NCBI RefSeq assembly: GCF_014648515.1
Contig: NZ_BMRG01000001.1
Span: 454,516-510,618 of the forward strand
DNA from: Saccharothrix coeruleofusca
Lineage (GTDB): Bacteria; Actinomycetota; Actinomycetes; Mycobacteriales; Pseudonocardiaceae
Length of the DNA stretch: 56,103 nt
Reading direction: 5' to 3'
Shown here: piece after piece, positions 1 to 9,744 of the stretch
Numbering within the stretch: the stretch's first letter is position 1
How the letters are laid out: the number at the start of each line of letters is the position of its first letter
Notes under the pieces: generated by a model
Databases searched by the model: none
Told to the model about the DNA's origin: nothing
The model's input: only the letters and a program-made list of their open reading frames with translations
Made by a program: the position numbers and the translations under genes

Positions 1-104
1 GACCGGGCGGCCCCTTCGCCCTCCCGGTCGCCGTGCCGGAGGACGCGCCGCTCACGGACCGGCTGGTGGGCCTGCTCGGCCGCTCACCGCGCTGGCCCGC
101 CTGA
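1..104 (+). CDS. 3' end of an unidentified gene (partial)
   Basis: The window opens inside a plus-strand reading frame that continues 33 codons to a TGA at 102-104. The visible C-terminus is proline- and leucine-rich and ends in RSPRWPA. No motif allows a family assignment. A strong hairpin follows 12 bases after the stop, so this is probably the last gene of its transcript. The reading frame is supported only by codon use and the terminator. Confidence 0.5.
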   Translation, partial: PGGPFALPVAVPEDAPLTDRLVGLLGRSPRWPA

Positions 105-115
105 TAGGGGGAAAA

Positions 116-153
116 CGAAGGGGGGCGGCCCCGACTGGGACCGCCCCCCTTCG
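116..153. terminator. Bidirectional intrinsic terminator
   Basis: A near-perfect inverted repeat, CGAAGGGGGGCGG pairing with CCGCCCCCCTTCG, with a short loop. It lies between the end of the plus-strand gene at 104 and the stop of the minus-strand transporter gene at 162. It is placed to end transcripts arriving from both sides. Confidence 0.8.
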
Positions 154-161
154 CGCGTGCG

Positions 162-1298
162 CTACGGGTTGAGCGCCTCGGTCACCGAGGCGGGCCCGAC
201 CAGCGGGACGTCCGGCGAGATGCCGTCCTCCTCCACCAGCTCGGCCTCCACGGCGTGCGGCCGGATCCGGCCGTCGCGGATCTCCTCAGCCCAGTGGCAG
301 GCCACCTTGTGGCCGGGCAGCACCTCGCGCAGCGCGGGCCGCTCGGTGTCGCACTTGGTCGCCTGCCGCCACGGGCACCGGGTGTGGAACCGGCAGCCCG
401 TCGGCGGGTTGGCGGGCGAGGGCAGGTCGCCCTGCAGCAGGATGCGCTCCCGCCGGTCCTCCACCAGCGGGTCGGGCACCGGGATCGCCGAGAGCAGCGC
501 CTTGGTGTACGGGTGCAGCGGCTCGGCGTACAGCCCGTCGGAGGTCGCCTCCTCCACGATCCCGCCCAGGTACATCACGCCGACCCGGTCGGAGATGTGC
601 CGCACCACCGCCAGGTCGTGCGCGATCACCAGGTAGGTCAGGCCCAGCTGCTCCTGCAGGTCCTCCAGCAGGTTGACCACCTGCGCCTGCACCGACACGT
701 CCAGCGCGGACACCGGCTCGTCGGCGATGATCAGGTCCGGCTCCACGGCCAGCGCCCGCGCGATGCCGATGCGCTGCCGCTGGCCGCCGGAGAACTCGTG
801 CGGGTACTTGCGCAGCGAGGTCGACGGCAGGCCCACCGAGGCCAGCAGCTCCCGCAGGCGCTTGCCGGTGGCCTCGCGGCCCTTGTCCAGCCCGTGCGCC
901 CGCAGGCCCTCGACCAGGATCGACTCCACCGACTGGCGCGGGTCCAGCGACGACATCGGGTCCTGGAACACCATCTGCATCCGCCGCCGCATGGTGCGCA
1001 GCGGCTCGCCCTTGAGCTGGGACAGGTCGGTGCCGTCGAACACCACCCGGCCCTCGGTCGGCTCGGTCAGCCGCAGGATGGCCCGCCCGAGGGTGGACTT
1101 GCCGCAGCCGGACTCGCCGACCAGCCCGTAGGTCTCGCCGCGCCGGACGCTGAGGTCCACCCCGTCCACCGCGTAGACGTGGCCCACCGTGCGGTCCAGC
1201 AGCACCCCCCGCTTGATCGGGAAGTGCACCTTGATGCCCTGCACCGACACCAGCTCGGTGCCCACGGGCCTGTCCTGCACCACGGACTCGGCGGTCAC
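162..1298 (-). CDS. Oligopeptide ABC transporter ATP-binding protein (OppF/DppF-type)
   Basis: 378 residues. One of two ATPases that power a peptide-type importer at the inner face of the membrane. Visible are Walker A GESGCGKS, a Q-loop in MVFQDP, signature [15 protein letters not shown] and Walker [13 protein letters not shown]. The C-terminal oligopeptide-transporter extension contains [16 protein letters not shown], whose cysteines are typical of OppD/OppF/DppF proteins. The GTG start at 1298 overlaps the TGA of the preceding ATPase gene (GTGA), indicating translational coupling. It is the last gene of the five-gene operon and is followed by the terminator at 116-153. The family is clear; the exact substrate (peptide, nickel, sugar) cannot be read from the ATPase. 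Confidence 0.93.
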   Translation of the reverse strand: MTAESVVQDRPVGTELVSVQGIKVHFPIKRGVLLDRTVGHVYAVDGVDLSVRRGETYGLVGESGCGKSTLGRAILRLTEPTEGRVVFDGTDLSQLKGEPLRTMRRRMQMVFQDPMSSLDPRQSVESILVEGLRAHGLDKGREATGKRLRELLASVGLPSTSLRKYPHEFSGGQRQRIGIARALAVEPDLIIADEPVSALDVSVQAQVVNLLEDLQEQLGLTYLVIAHDLAVVRHISDRVGVMYLGGIVEEATSDGLYAEPLHPYTKALLSAIPVPDPLVEDRRERILLQGDLPSPANPPTGCRFHTRCPWRQATKCDTERPALREVLPGHKVACHWAEEIRDGRIRPHAVEAELVEEDGISPDVPLVGPASVTEALNP

Positions 1299-2302
1299 GC
1301 GGTCGTCACCTCCTCGGCGACCTCGGGCCGCACCGGGTTGTGGCAGCGCAGCAGCCTGCCACCGCCGATGTCCTCCTGCGCGGGCGTGACGTTGACGCAC
1401 ACGTCCAGCGCGTTCGGGCAGCGCGGCGCGAAGGCGCAGCCCTGCGTCCACGGGATGTTGTCGGCAACGGAGCCCTTGATGGGCACCAGCTTCTCGCCGC
1501 GCGGCGCGTCCAGCCTCGGGATCGACGACAGCAGGCCGTAGGTGTACGGGTGGCGCGGCTGCCCGAACAGCTCGTGCCGCTGCGCCTTCTCCACGACGCG
1601 GCCCGCGTAGAGCACGTTGACCTCGTCGCACAGCCCGGCCACGACCCCGAGGTCGTGGGTGATCATCACCAGGGCGGTGCCCATGTCCCGCACCAGCTCC
1701 TTGAGCAGCGCCAGGATCTGGGCCTGGATGGTCACGTCCAGCGCGGTGGTCGGCTCGTCGGCGATGAGCAGCCGCGGCCTGCACGCCAGCGCGATGGCGA
1801 TCAGCGCGCGCTGCCGCATCCCGCCGGAGAGCTGGTGCGGGTACTCCGACAGCCGCCGCGTCGGGTCCGGGATGCCGACCTTGTCCAGCAGCTCGGCCGC
1901 CTCGACCATGGCCTTCTTGCGCGGCATGTCGCGGTGCCGCTCCAGCACCTCGGTGACCTGCAGGCCGATCGGGATGACCGGGTTGAGCGAGGTCAGCGGG
2001 TCCTGGAACACCATGCCCAGGTCGCGGCCGCGCCGGTCGCGCATCTCCTTGTCCGACAGGTCGAGCAGGTTCGCGCCCTCGAACCGCACCGAGCCGGACA
2101 CCTTCGCGCCGCGCCTGGGCAGCAGGCCCATGATGGCCAGCGAGGTCACCGACTTGCCGCAGCCGGACTCGCCGACCAGGCCCACGGTCTGGCCGGGTTC
2201 GACGTCGAAGCTGACCTTGTCGACCGCGGTGAAGGGCTGCTCGCCCTTGCGCTCGAACACGACGCTGAGGTCGCGGACTTCCAGCAGTGCCACGTGGCTC
2301 AC
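1295..2302 (-). CDS. Oligopeptide ABC transporter ATP-binding protein (OppD/DppD-type)
   Basis: 335 residues. Partner ATPase of the peptide importer. Walker [11 protein letters not shown]-loop [12 protein letters not shown], signature [17 protein letters not shown] and Walker [13 protein letters not shown] are intact, followed by the oligopeptide-type C-terminal region with [15 protein letters not shown] chose the GTG at 2302 because it overlaps the permease stop codon (GTGA) and gives the usual family length; an open frame continues far upstream, but only as antisense to the permease. It lies between the OppC permease and the OppF ATPase in one minus-strand operon. Confidence 0.92.
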   Translation of the reverse strand: MSHVALLEVRDLSVVFERKGEQPFTAVDKVSFDVEPGQTVGLVGESGCGKSVTSLAIMGLLPRRGAKVSGSVRFEGANLLDLSDKEMRDRRGRDLGMVFQDPLTSLNPVIPIGLQVTEVLERHRDMPRKKAMVEAAELLDKVGIPDPTRRLSEYPHQLSGGMRQRALIAIALACRPRLLIADEPTTALDVTIQAQILALLKELVRDMGTALVMITHDLGVVAGLCDEVNVLYAGRVVEKAQRHELFGQPRHPYTYGLLSSIPRLDAPRGEKLVPIKGSVADNIPWTQGCAFAPRCPNALDVCVNVTPAQEDIGGGRLLRCHNPVRPEVAEEVTTA

Positions 2303-3237
2303 CGCCTGTTCTTCGGGTCGAGCGCGTCGCGCAGCGACTCGCCGACGAGGGTGAAGCCGAGCGCGATCACGATGATGCAGCCCGCGGGCCAGAAGGCCAG
2401 GTGCGGGTGGCTGTCGATGACGGTCTGGGCGGTGCCGAGCATCTGACCCCACTCGGGGATCGTGTCGTCGGGGTTGCCGAGGCCGAGGAACGACAGCGCC
2501 GCCGCGTCGATGATCGACGTGGCCAGCACCAGGGTGGACTGCACGATCACCGGGCCCAGCGAGTTCGGCAGCATGTGCCGGAACACGATCGGCGCGGGCT
2601 TGACGCCCAGCGCCGTGGCCGCCAGCACGTGGTCGCTGGACCGCTGGGCCAGCATCGAGCCGCGCAGCAGCCGGGCGAACACCGGGATCTGCACGATCGA
2701 CACGGCGAGGATGACGGTGAACAGGCTCGGCCTGGCGAACAGCGCGCCGATGCCGAAGGCCAGCAGCAGCTGCGGGATCGACAGCATCACGTCGACCACG
2801 CGCATGACCAGCGAGTCGACCCAGCCGCCGAACGCGCCCGCGAGCGTGCCCAGCACCAGGCCGCCCGCCAGGCCGATCAGCGTGGCGAACACGCCGACCA
2901 GCAGGGTCTGCTGGGAGCCGACCAGCAGCCGCGACAGGAAGTCCCGGCCGACCTGGTCGCCGCCCAGCGGGTGGCCCTCCTGCGGCGGCGGGATCTCGTT
3001 GCGCGCCTTGACGACCTGGTCGATCAGGTCGCGGGCGGCCGGGTCGTGCGGCGCCAGCCACGGCGCGATGGCCGCGGTGACCAGGAACAGCACGATGATC
3101 GCCGCGCCGAGCAGGAACACCGGGCTGCGGCGCAGCCGCTTCCAGGCGCTGGCCGCGAGGCTGACGCCGGAGTCCGACCGCGCCGAGGTCTCGGCGAGCG
3201 CGTCGATGCGCTCCTTCTTCGTGGTGGGGGTGCTCAT
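2299..3237 (-). CDS. Oligopeptide ABC transporter permease (OppC/DppC-type)
   Basis: 312 residues. Inner-membrane permease with an N-terminal cytoplasmic stretch, a first transmembrane helix near residues 38-58 ([20 protein letters not shown]), a periplasm-facing loop, and a multi-helix BPD_transp_1 core. The EAA loop that contacts the ATPases is visible as [20 protein letters not shown], followed by the conserved [11 protein letters not shown]. The ATG at 3237 lies 4 bases after the OppB stop. It forms the translocation channel together with OppB. Confidence 0.92.
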   Translation of the reverse strand: MSTPTTKKERIDALAETSARSDSGVSLAASAWKRLRRSPVFLLGAAIIVLFLVTAAIAPWLAPHDPAARDLIDQVVKARNEIPPPQEGHPLGGDQVGRDFLSRLLVGSQQTLLVGVFATLIGLAGGLVLGTLAGAFGGWVDSLVMRVVDVMLSIPQLLLAFGIGALFARPSLFTVILAVSIVQIPVFARLLRGSMLAQRSSDHVLAATALGVKPAPIVFRHMLPNSLGPVIVQSTLVLATSIIDAAALSFLGLGNPDDTIPEWGQMLGTAQTVIDSHPHLAFWPAGCIIVIALGFTLVGESLRDALDPKNRR

Positions 3238-3241
3238 GGCG

Positions 3242-4252
3242 CTACCTCGTCCTGATCCGCGGGTCGACCAGCGCGTAGGACAGGTCCACCAGGAGGTTGA
3301 CCAGCACGTACACGATGGCGGCGACCAGGATGAACATCTGCAGGACCGGGTAGTCGCGCCGCTCGAAGCCGAGCGCCAGCGCCTCCCCGACCCCGCTGAA
3401 CCCGAACACCTTCTCGGTCAGCACGGCGCCCGCGAGCAGCGCGCCGATCTGCAGGCCGATGGTGGTCACCACGGGCAGCATCGCGTTGCGCAGCACGTGC
3501 CTGCGCCGGATCACGGTGCCCAGCAGGCCCTTGGACTCGGCGGTGCGCACGTAGTCCTCGTTGAGCACGTCGAGCACCGCGGCCCTGGTGATCCGGAAGA
3601 TCACCGCGAACGGGATGGTGGCCAGCGCCACGGCGGGCAGCAGCAGGTGCACGAAGGCGTCCCAGGCGGCGTCCCACTCCTGGGTGAGGATGCCGTCGAG
3701 GACGAAGAAGCCGGTGACCCTGGTGGCGTCGATGTCGCCCGCCTGCCTGCCCAGCGAGGGCAGCCAGCCCAGCTTGGTCGCGAAGACGTACTTGAGCAGG
3801 TAGGCCAGGAAGAACACCGGCACCGCGACGCCGATCAGCGAGGCGCCGACGCTGAAGTTGTCGAACAGGCCGCCGCGCCTGCGCGCGGCCAGGTAGCCCA
3901 GCGGGATGCCCACGGCGATGGCGATCAGGATCGCCAGCACGCTGAGCTCGATGGTGGCCGGGAACCGCTGGAGGAAGATGTCGACCACCGAGTCACCGGG
4001 CTGCACGCCGGTGGAGTTGCCGAAGTTCCCGGTGAGGGCGCGGCCGAGGAATCTGAAGTACTGGACGAAGATCGGCTGGTCCAAGCCGAGCTGCTTGCTC
4101 AACGCCGCCCGCGACTCCTCCGTGCCGCGGTCTCCCAGGAGGGCCGATGCAGGCCCTCCTGGGAGCGCGCGCAACCACGCGAAGACGAGCAACGAGAGCA
4201 CCAGCACCACGACGACGAGCTGGATGAGCCGTCGAACCGTATAGCGGAGCAC
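3242..4252 (-). CDS. Oligopeptide ABC transporter permease (OppB/DppB-type)
   Basis: 336 residues. Begins MLRYTVRRLIQLVVVVLVLS, the typical OppB/DppB N-terminal signal-anchor, followed by the family's large external loop carrying FVQYFRFLGRALTGNFGNS. The core has further membrane segments and an EAA-type loop (EDYVRTAESKGLLGTVIRRR) with HVLRNAMLPVVT behind it. It is the second gene of the operon, 33 bases after the binding-protein gene. A short run near 4140-4165 contains a small inverted repeat (AGGAGGGCC / GGCCCTCCT) inside the coding sequence; I see no function for it. Confidence 0.92.
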   Translation of the reverse strand: MLRYTVRRLIQLVVVVLVLSLLVFAWLRALPGGPASALLGDRGTEESRAALSKQLGLDQPIFVQYFRFLGRALTGNFGNSTGVQPGDSVVDIFLQRFPATIELSVLAILIAIAVGIPLGYLAARRRGGLFDNFSVGASLIGVAVPVFFLAYLLKYVFATKLGWLPSLGRQAGDIDATRVTGFFVLDGILTQEWDAAWDAFVHLLLPAVALATIPFAVIFRITRAAVLDVLNEDYVRTAESKGLLGTVIRRRHVLRNAMLPVVTTIGLQIGALLAGAVLTEKVFGFSGVGEALALGFERRDYPVLQMFILVAAIVYVLVNLLVDLSYALVDPRIRTR

Positions 4253-4285
4253 TGGTAAACCCCGTTGTGTCTCGGGTCCGTCCGA

Positions 4286-5965
4286 TCAGCCGATGCTGAC
4301 CGGACCGAACTTCTCGTCGGTCAACGGGCTCGGGACGATGCCCTTGACGTTGTTCTTGACCACCAGCGCGGGCGGCGAGTGCGACACCGGGATGGCGGGC
4401 AGGTACTCGGACATGATCTTGCGGTTGAGGTCCTCGTACAGGCCGTACCGCTTGGTGCGGTCCGGCTCGGCGTCCGCGGTCTTCAGCTGCGCGGCCAGGT
4501 CGTTGCCCCAGGTCGCGGCGCCGGTGTTGAACCGGTTCTCCGGGTTGCCGAAGAAGGTGCCGATCCAGTTGTCGGCGCTGCCGGTGTCACCGGTCCAGCC
4601 CAGCAGGAACACGTCCGGGATGCCCTGGTCGACGTCGGTCAGGTAGCCGCCGTTCCACGGCTTGGTGACGGTCTCGATGGTGATACCCGCCTGCTGCAGG
4701 TCGGCCGCGATCGCGCCGTAGATGTCCTTCGGGTTGGGCATGTACGGGCGGGTGACCTCGGAGGGCCAGTAGAACTTCAGCGTCAGGTTCGAGGCGTTGG
4801 CCTCGGCCAGCAGCTGCTTGGCCTTGTTCAGGTCGTACGGGTACTTGGTGACGTCGTCGGCGAAGCCGCCCACCGTCTTCGGGATGAACTGGGTCGCGAC
4901 CTCGGCGCCCTCGGGCAGCTGCGACTTGACCAGCTGCTCGCGGTTGATCGCGTGCGCCAGCGCCTGGCGGACCTTCAGGTCGCGCAGCGCCGGGTTGTTC
5001 TTCTGGTTGATGCCGAAGTACAGGATGTTGAACGCCGGGCGCACCTGCACGTTGAAGCCCGCGGACTTCAGGCTCTCCCAGTCGGCGGCGTTCGGGAAGT
5101 CGAAGCCGTCGATGTCGCCGGACTGCAGCGCCTGCTTGCGCGCGGTCTCGTCCGGGATGATCCGGAAGACCAGCTTGTCCAGCTTGGTCTTCTCACCCCA
5201 GTAATCGTCGTTGCGGACCAGTTCGACGGTGCCGTTGGCCTTGTCGTACTTGCCGAACTTGAACGGACCGGTGCCCGTGGGGTGCTCGTTGGCGTAGGCC
5301 GGGAAGACGAAGCTGTCGCCCTGCGCCTGGACGTTGTCGGCGTCGTACTGCTTGAGCGCCGCGGGGCTCTGCATGGAGAACGACGGCAGACCCAGGATGT
5401 CCGGGAACTTCGAGGTGGACGAGGTCAGCACCACCTCGGCGGTGTTCGCGTCCTTGGCGCTGCACGACTTGTACAGCGAGGGCTTGGCGCCGTCGGAGAA
5501 CCCGCCGAAGTTGTCGACGTAGTACTGCGACACGGCGTCGGACTGGGCCGCGCCCTTCAGGTTGTACCAGCGGTCGAAGTTGGCGCACACGGCCTGGGCG
5601 TCGAACGCGGTGCCGTCGTGGAACTTCACGCCCTGGCGCAGCTTGAACGTCCAGGTCAGGCCGTCCGGGGTGCTCTCCCAGCTCTCGGCCAGCGACGGCG
5701 CGGGCTCCGCGGTGCCCGGCTTGAACGTGGTGAGCCCGTCGAACATCTGCCGCGCGACGCGGAAGGTCTCGCCGTCGGTGGCGAACAGGGGGTCGAACAG
5801 CTTCGGCGCGCCCGCCGCGCCGAAGGTGAAGGTGCCGCCCTGCTTGCCCGCCCCGGACTCATCCCCCCGCTCGGATTGGGCGCAGGCGGACAGTGCGAGC
5901 GCAGCGGCGCCGGTCAGGCCGATCGCGGCCGTCCAGCGGCGCTGGGCCGTTCGGGAATGAACCAT
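4286..5965 (-). CDS. Oligopeptide-binding lipoprotein (SBP_bac_5 family, OppA-like)
   Basis: 559 residues. Extracellular substrate receptor of the importer. The N-terminus MVHSRTAQRRWTAA leads into a hydrophobic stretch and a lipobox LSAC with Cys28, so the mature protein should be lipid-anchored. The body shows the family landmarks: GETFRVARQMFDGLTTF, a core with LRQGVKFHDG, RNDDYWG, VRQALAHAINREQ and a C-terminal EDLNRKIMSEYLPAIPV. I prefer the ATG at 5965 because AAAGGGG lies at the right distance; an in-frame GTG 11 codons upstream is possible. It is the first gene of the operon, divergent from the AfsR-like regulator at 6204, and the 238-base gap must hold both promoters. Confidence 0.93.
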   Translation of the reverse strand: MVHSRTAQRRWTAAIGLTGAAALALSACAQSERGDESGAGKQGGTFTFGAAGAPKLFDPLFATDGETFRVARQMFDGLTTFKPGTAEPAPSLAESWESTPDGLTWTFKLRQGVKFHDGTAFDAQAVCANFDRWYNLKGAAQSDAVSQYYVDNFGGFSDGAKPSLYKSCSAKDANTAEVVLTSSTSKFPDILGLPSFSMQSPAALKQYDADNVQAQGDSFVFPAYANEHPTGTGPFKFGKYDKANGTVELVRNDDYWGEKTKLDKLVFRIIPDETARKQALQSGDIDGFDFPNAADWESLKSAGFNVQVRPAFNILYFGINQKNNPALRDLKVRQALAHAINREQLVKSQLPEGAEVATQFIPKTVGGFADDVTKYPYDLNKAKQLLAEANASNLTLKFYWPSEVTRPYMPNPKDIYGAIAADLQQAGITIETVTKPWNGGYLTDVDQGIPDVFLLGWTGDTGSADNWIGTFFGNPENRFNTGAATWGNDLAAQLKTADAEPDRTKRYGLYEDLNRKIMSEYLPAIPVSHSPPALVVKNNVKGIVPSPLTDEKFGPVSIG

Positions 5966-6203
5966 CAAACACCCCTTTGGGGAAATCCGGGATCTCACGG
6001 TGTGGTCACGGACCCTAACCGGTCACTACAACCCTCCTGGCGTAACGGAGGTCACGATCCGGCCACGTGGATCGACATACTCGTACATCCGGCGTATGCC
6101 CGCTGACCCACCGTGAACGCGCATGACCAGTGTCACGTCCTCATACGCTGTACAACGGAGTGTGAAAAGCAACACCGCAGCCGAGCGGAGGGGAGGTCGC
6201 CCG

Positions 6204-9200
6204 GTGAGTTCCGAGGTCGAGTTCCGCTTGCTCGGCCCACTGCAGGTGCTCGTCGACGGCGAACCGGTGGTGGTGCGCGCCGGGCGCCAGCGGTGCCTGC
6301 TGGTGTCGCTGCTGCTGCGCGCCGGGTCGAGCGTGTCGGTCGACCAGCTGGCGGAGCACATCTGGGGCGCGGACCCACCCGTTCGGGCGCGCGGCACCCT
6401 GCAGACCTACGTGATGCGGTTGCGCCAAGCGCTGGGACCGGCGGTGCCGATCCGCACCGTCCCGGACGGCTACCTGGTCGACGTGGACCCCGGCGCGGTC
6501 GACGTGACGCGGTTCGAGCGGCTGGTCGAGCGGGGCGAGCGGGAGCGGGCCGCCGGGCGGCTGGAGGCGGCCTCGGCGCTGTTCACCGAGGCGCTGGGCC
6601 TGTGGCGCGGGCAGGCGCTGGTCGACGTGCCCTCGGAGGTGCTGCACCGCGACGAGGTGCCCCGGCTGGGCGAGCGGCGGCTGCACGCCGAGGAGCGGCG
6701 GGTCGAGGTGGACCTGGAGCTGGGCCGCCACGCCGAGCTCGTCCCCGAGCTGGCCCGGCTGACCAGCGAGCACCCGCTGCGCGAGCGGCTGTGGGCGCGG
6801 CTGATGGTGGCGCTGTACCGGTCGGGCAGGCAGGCCGACGCGCTGGCCGCCTACCGCAGGGTCAGCGCGCTGCTGGCCGAGCAGCTGGGCATCGACCCCG
6901 GCGACGAGCTGCGCCGGGTGCACCAGCAGGTGCTCAGCGGCGCGCCCGCGCTGGACCCCGGCGGGGGGACGCCGCCGAGGCGCGACCGGGTGGTGCCCTC
7001 GCAGCTGCCCGCCGACGTCGTCGACTTCGTGGGCCGCGAGCAGGCCGTGCGGCTGATCGAGGCGCTGCTGCGCAGCGCGCAGGGCGTGCCGGTGGTGACC
7101 CTGGCGGGCCCGCCGGGGGTGGGCAAGACGGCGCTGGCGGTGCACGCGGCGCACCGGCTGAGGTCCTGCTTCCCGGACGGGCAGCTGTACGTGAACCTGC
7201 GCGGCTACGCCCAGGGACCGCCGCTGAGCGCGGTGGACGTGCTGCCCCGGTTCCTGCGCGCCCAGGGCGTGCCCCCCGAGGCGGTGCCGCTGGACCAGGA
7301 CGAGCAGGAGGCGATGTTCCGGTCCCGGCTGGCGGGCCAGCGGGTGCTGGTGGTGCTGGACAACGCGGCCAACGCCGAGCAGATCCGGCCGCTGCTGCCC
7401 GGCTCGTCGGGCTGCGCGGTGCTGGTGACCAGCCGGGACACCCTGCGCGGGCTGGCGGTCAGCCACGCCGCCTCCAACGTGCGGCTGGACGTGCTCGACC
7501 TGGACGAGACCAGGGCACTGCTGGCCGGGATGCTCGGCGCGGAGGTGGTGGCCGCCCAGCGCGCGGCCGCCGACGAGCTGGCCGAGGTGTGCGCGCACCT
7601 GCCGCTGGCGCTGCGCATCGCCGCGGCGAACCTGCTGAGCAGGCCGGAGACCACCATCGCCGAGTACGTGGCGGAGCTGCGCGCGGACAACCGGCTGGCC
7701 GCGCTGAGCGTGGAGGGCGACGAGCGGGCGGCCGTGCACGCGGCGTTCGACCTGTCCTACACCGCGCTCAAACCGGAGCTGGCGCAGCTGTTCCGGGTGC
7801 TCAGCCTGGCGCCGGGCGACATCACCCCGGACATCGCCGCCGCGCTGGGCGGGCTGACCGCACAGCAGGCGCGGCGCAGGCTGGACCGGCTGGCCACGGC
7901 GAACCTGGTGGACAACCACGTCCCCGGCCGCTACCAGTTCCACGACCTGCTGCGCGAGTACGCCGCCGAGCGGCTGGCCGTGGAGGACGACCCGGTCGGG
8001 CGCGCCCAGGCGTTCCGCAGGCTGCTGGACTGGTCGATCCGCTCGGTGGACAACGCCACCGACACGCTCAAGAGCAACCTGCTGCGGCTGCCCCGCGCGG
8101 CGGTCGTGCCGGAGGTCTCGCCGCGGCGGTTCACCACCCCGGCCGAGGCGCTGGCCTGGCTGGACGCCGAGCGGCAGAACCTGGTGGCGCTGGTCGCGCA
8201 CGCGGCCGAGCGCAGCCCCGACGCCGACTGCTGGCAGCTGGTCGACGCGCTGCGCCGGTACTTCTACACGCGGGGGATGCCGGTGGAGTGGCTGGCCACC
8301 GCCAAGGCGGGCCTGGCGGTCGCGCAGGGCATCGGCGACCCGGTCGGCGAGGTGGCGATGCTGTCCTCGCTGGGCACCCTGCACTGGGCGATCGGCCAGC
8401 ACCGGGTGGCCGTGGACCACTTCCGCCGGGCCCTGCCGATCCAGCGGCGCACCGGCGCGCCGCCGCCCGCGCAGGCCGCCGTGCTGGCCAACCTCGGCGC
8501 CGTGCACATCGACCTGGGCGACCTGGAGCAGGCCGCCGACCACCTGGAACGCGCGCTGGCGATCACCCGCGACATCGGCGCGTCCCAGCAGCAGGGCATC
8601 GCGCTGTACAACCTGGGCGGGGTCTACATGCAGCTGGGCCAGCTCGACCGGGCGGTGTCCTGCTTCGAGGGCTCGCTGGAGGTGGGCAACCGGCTGGGCT
8701 CGTGGATGGCGCAGGCCGACAGCCACCGGGCGCTGGGCGAGGTGCACCTGTTCCAGGGCAGGCCCGAGCGGGCCGCGCGGCTGTACGAGCGCACCGGCGA
8801 GCTGTACGAGCTGGCGGGCGCCCGGCGGTTCGCGCACATCCGGCACGAGGGCCTGGCGCTGTCGTACGTGCTGCGCGGCCGGTACGCCGACGCCATCTCC
8901 GAGGCCAGCCGCGCGGTGGCGCTGGCCGTGGACCGGGAGAACCTCAAGGGCCACTGCGACGCCAAGAACGTGCTGGGCGAGGCGCTGCTGGGCGCGGGCC
9001 GGGTCGCCGACGCGGTGGCCAGGCACACCGAGGCGCTGCGCATCGCCGAGGAGACCAGCTACCCGTGGGGGACCTGCGCGGCGCGCAGGGGCCTGGCCAG
9101 GGCGCACCACGCGGCGGGCAGGCTGGACGAGGCGCGGTACTCGGCGGGGCAGGCGCTGGACAGCGCCGTGCGCTACCGGCTGCGGGTGGCCGAGGTGGAG

Positions 9201-9467
9201 GTGCTGGCCCTGCTCGGGCGCGTCCTGCTGGACCAGGGCGAGGTGGCGGGGGCGCTGGAGCACGCGCAGCGGGCGGGCGAGCTGAGCCGGGCCACCGGGC
9301 AGCGCCTGGTGCTGGCGCGCTCGGAGCACCTGGCCGGGGACGCGCGGGCGGCGCTGGGCGACCCGGCGGGGGCGGCGGCGCGGTGGCGCGCGGCGCTGGA
9401 GCTGTTCACCGCCGTGGACGCGCCGGAGGCCGAAGTCGTGCGGGCCTTGCTTGAGCCGTCCGAGTGA
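6204..9467 (+). CDS. AfsR/SARP-type STAND regulator (OmpR-type HTH, BTAD, NB-ARC, TPR)
   Basis: 1087 residues. Multidomain transcription regulator. Residues ~1-95 form an OmpR/PhoB-type winged helix (EFRLLGPLQVLVDG ... WGADPPVRARGTLQTYV), ~100-245 the bacterial transcriptional activator domain (VDVTRFERLVERGERERA), ~280-560 an NB-ARC ATPase with P-loop GPPGVGKTALAV near residue 302 and Walker B VLVVLDNAAN near 381. The remainder is a TPR superhelix with repeats such as AAVLANLGAVHIDLGDLEQA. Such proteins act as ATP-gated switches controlling secondary metabolism or conflict genes. The GTG at 6204 is chosen for the strong GGAGGGGAGG upstream and because the HTH begins immediately. The next three genes follow 64 bases downstream on the same strand. 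Confidence 0.9.
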   Translation: MSSEVEFRLLGPLQVLVDGEPVVVRAGRQRCLLVSLLLRAGSSVSVDQLAEHIWGADPPVRARGTLQTYVMRLRQALGPAVPIRTVPDGYLVDVDPGAVDVTRFERLVERGERERAAGRLEAASALFTEALGLWRGQALVDVPSEVLHRDEVPRLGERRLHAEERRVEVDLELGRHAELVPELARLTSEHPLRERLWARLMVALYRSGRQADALAAYRRVSALLAEQLGIDPGDELRRVHQQVLSGAPALDPGGGTPPRRDRVVPSQLPADVVDFVGREQAVRLIEALLRSAQGVPVVTLAGPPGVGKTALAVHAAHRLRSCFPDGQLYVNLRGYAQGPPLSAVDVLPRFLRAQGVPPEAVPLDQDEQEAMFRSRLAGQRVLVVLDNAANAEQIRPLLPGSSGCAVLVTSRDTLRGLAVSHAASNVRLDVLDLDETRALLAGMLGAEVVAAQRAAADELAEVCAHLPLALRIAAANLLSRPETTIAEYVAELRADNRLAALSVEGDERAAVHAAFDLSYTALKPELAQLFRVLSLAPGDITPDIAAALGGLTAQQARRRLDRLATANLVDNHVPGRYQFHDLLREYAAERLAVEDDPVGRAQAFRRLLDWSIRSVDNATDTLKSNLLRLPRAAVVPEVSPRRFTTPAEALAWLDAERQNLVALVAHAAERSPDADCWQLVDALRRYFYTRGMPVEWLATAKAGLAVAQGIGDPVGEVAMLSSLGTLHWAIGQHRVAVDHFRRALPIQRRTGAPPPAQAAVLANLGAVHIDLGDLEQAADHLERALAITRDIGASQQQGIALYNLGGVYMQLGQLDRAVSCFEGSLEVGNRLGSWMAQADSHRALGEVHLFQGRPERAARLYERTGELYELAGARRFAHIRHEGLALSYVLRGRYADAISEASRAVALAVDRENLKGHCDAKNVLGEALLGAGRVADAVARHTEALRIAEETSYPWGTCAARRGLARAHHAAGRLDEARYSAGQALDSAVRYRLRVAEVEVLALLGRVLLDQGEVAGALEHAQRAGELSRATGQRLVLARSEHLAGDARAALGDPAGAAARWRAALELFTAVDAPEAEVVRALLEPSE

Positions 9468-9531
9468 CCGCTTTCACGCGGGCGGGCCGCGCCGCCTCTT
9501 ACTCCCGACAACGGCTTCGGACGGAGGCGGG

Positions 9532-9744
9532 ATGGGGTGGCAGGTGGCGTGGGCGCTGGGCGCGCAGCTGATCGCGGTGGCGGGCCTGGTGGCGCGGCTG
9601 CGGTGGTGGGCGGTGCGGGAGCGGCGGCGGCAGGAGGCGTTGCGCGCGTTCGCCGCCCGGCTGCCCGCCGCCGGTGACGTGGAGATCGACGACGTGCGCG
9701 GCGACGGCAGCAGGCTCCGGGTGCGCATCAGGAGGGACCGGTGA
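9532..9744 (+). CDS. Small single-pass membrane protein
   Basis: 70 residues, not recognised as a named family. Residues ~3-22 (WQVAWALGAQLIAVAGLVAR) form one hydrophobic helix, followed by a basic stretch RLRWWAVRERRRQEALRAF and a soluble tail rich in Asp/Arg ending VRIRRDR. The basic residues just after the helix predict a cytoplasmic C-terminus. GGAGGCGGG lies directly upstream of the ATG, and the stop overlaps the GTG of the sigma-factor gene (GTGA). It may tether or modulate the sigma factor, but no anti-sigma zinc motif is present, so that is only inference from coupling. Confidence 0.7.
   Translation: MGWQVAWALGAQLIAVAGLVARLRWWAVRERRRQEALRAFAARLPAAGDVEIDDVRGDGSRLRVRIRRDR

Noticed and set aside
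4130-4165. Inverted repeat inside the OppB coding sequence
   Set aside because: Short, imperfect and placed where the codons are conserved; no reason to see a regulatory site.
6113-9454. A 1113-codon plus-strand frame parallel to the AfsR-like gene
   Set aside because: Frame +2 of the same stretch is Gly/Ala/Arg-rich with no domains; the high GC of the true gene keeps shadow frames open.
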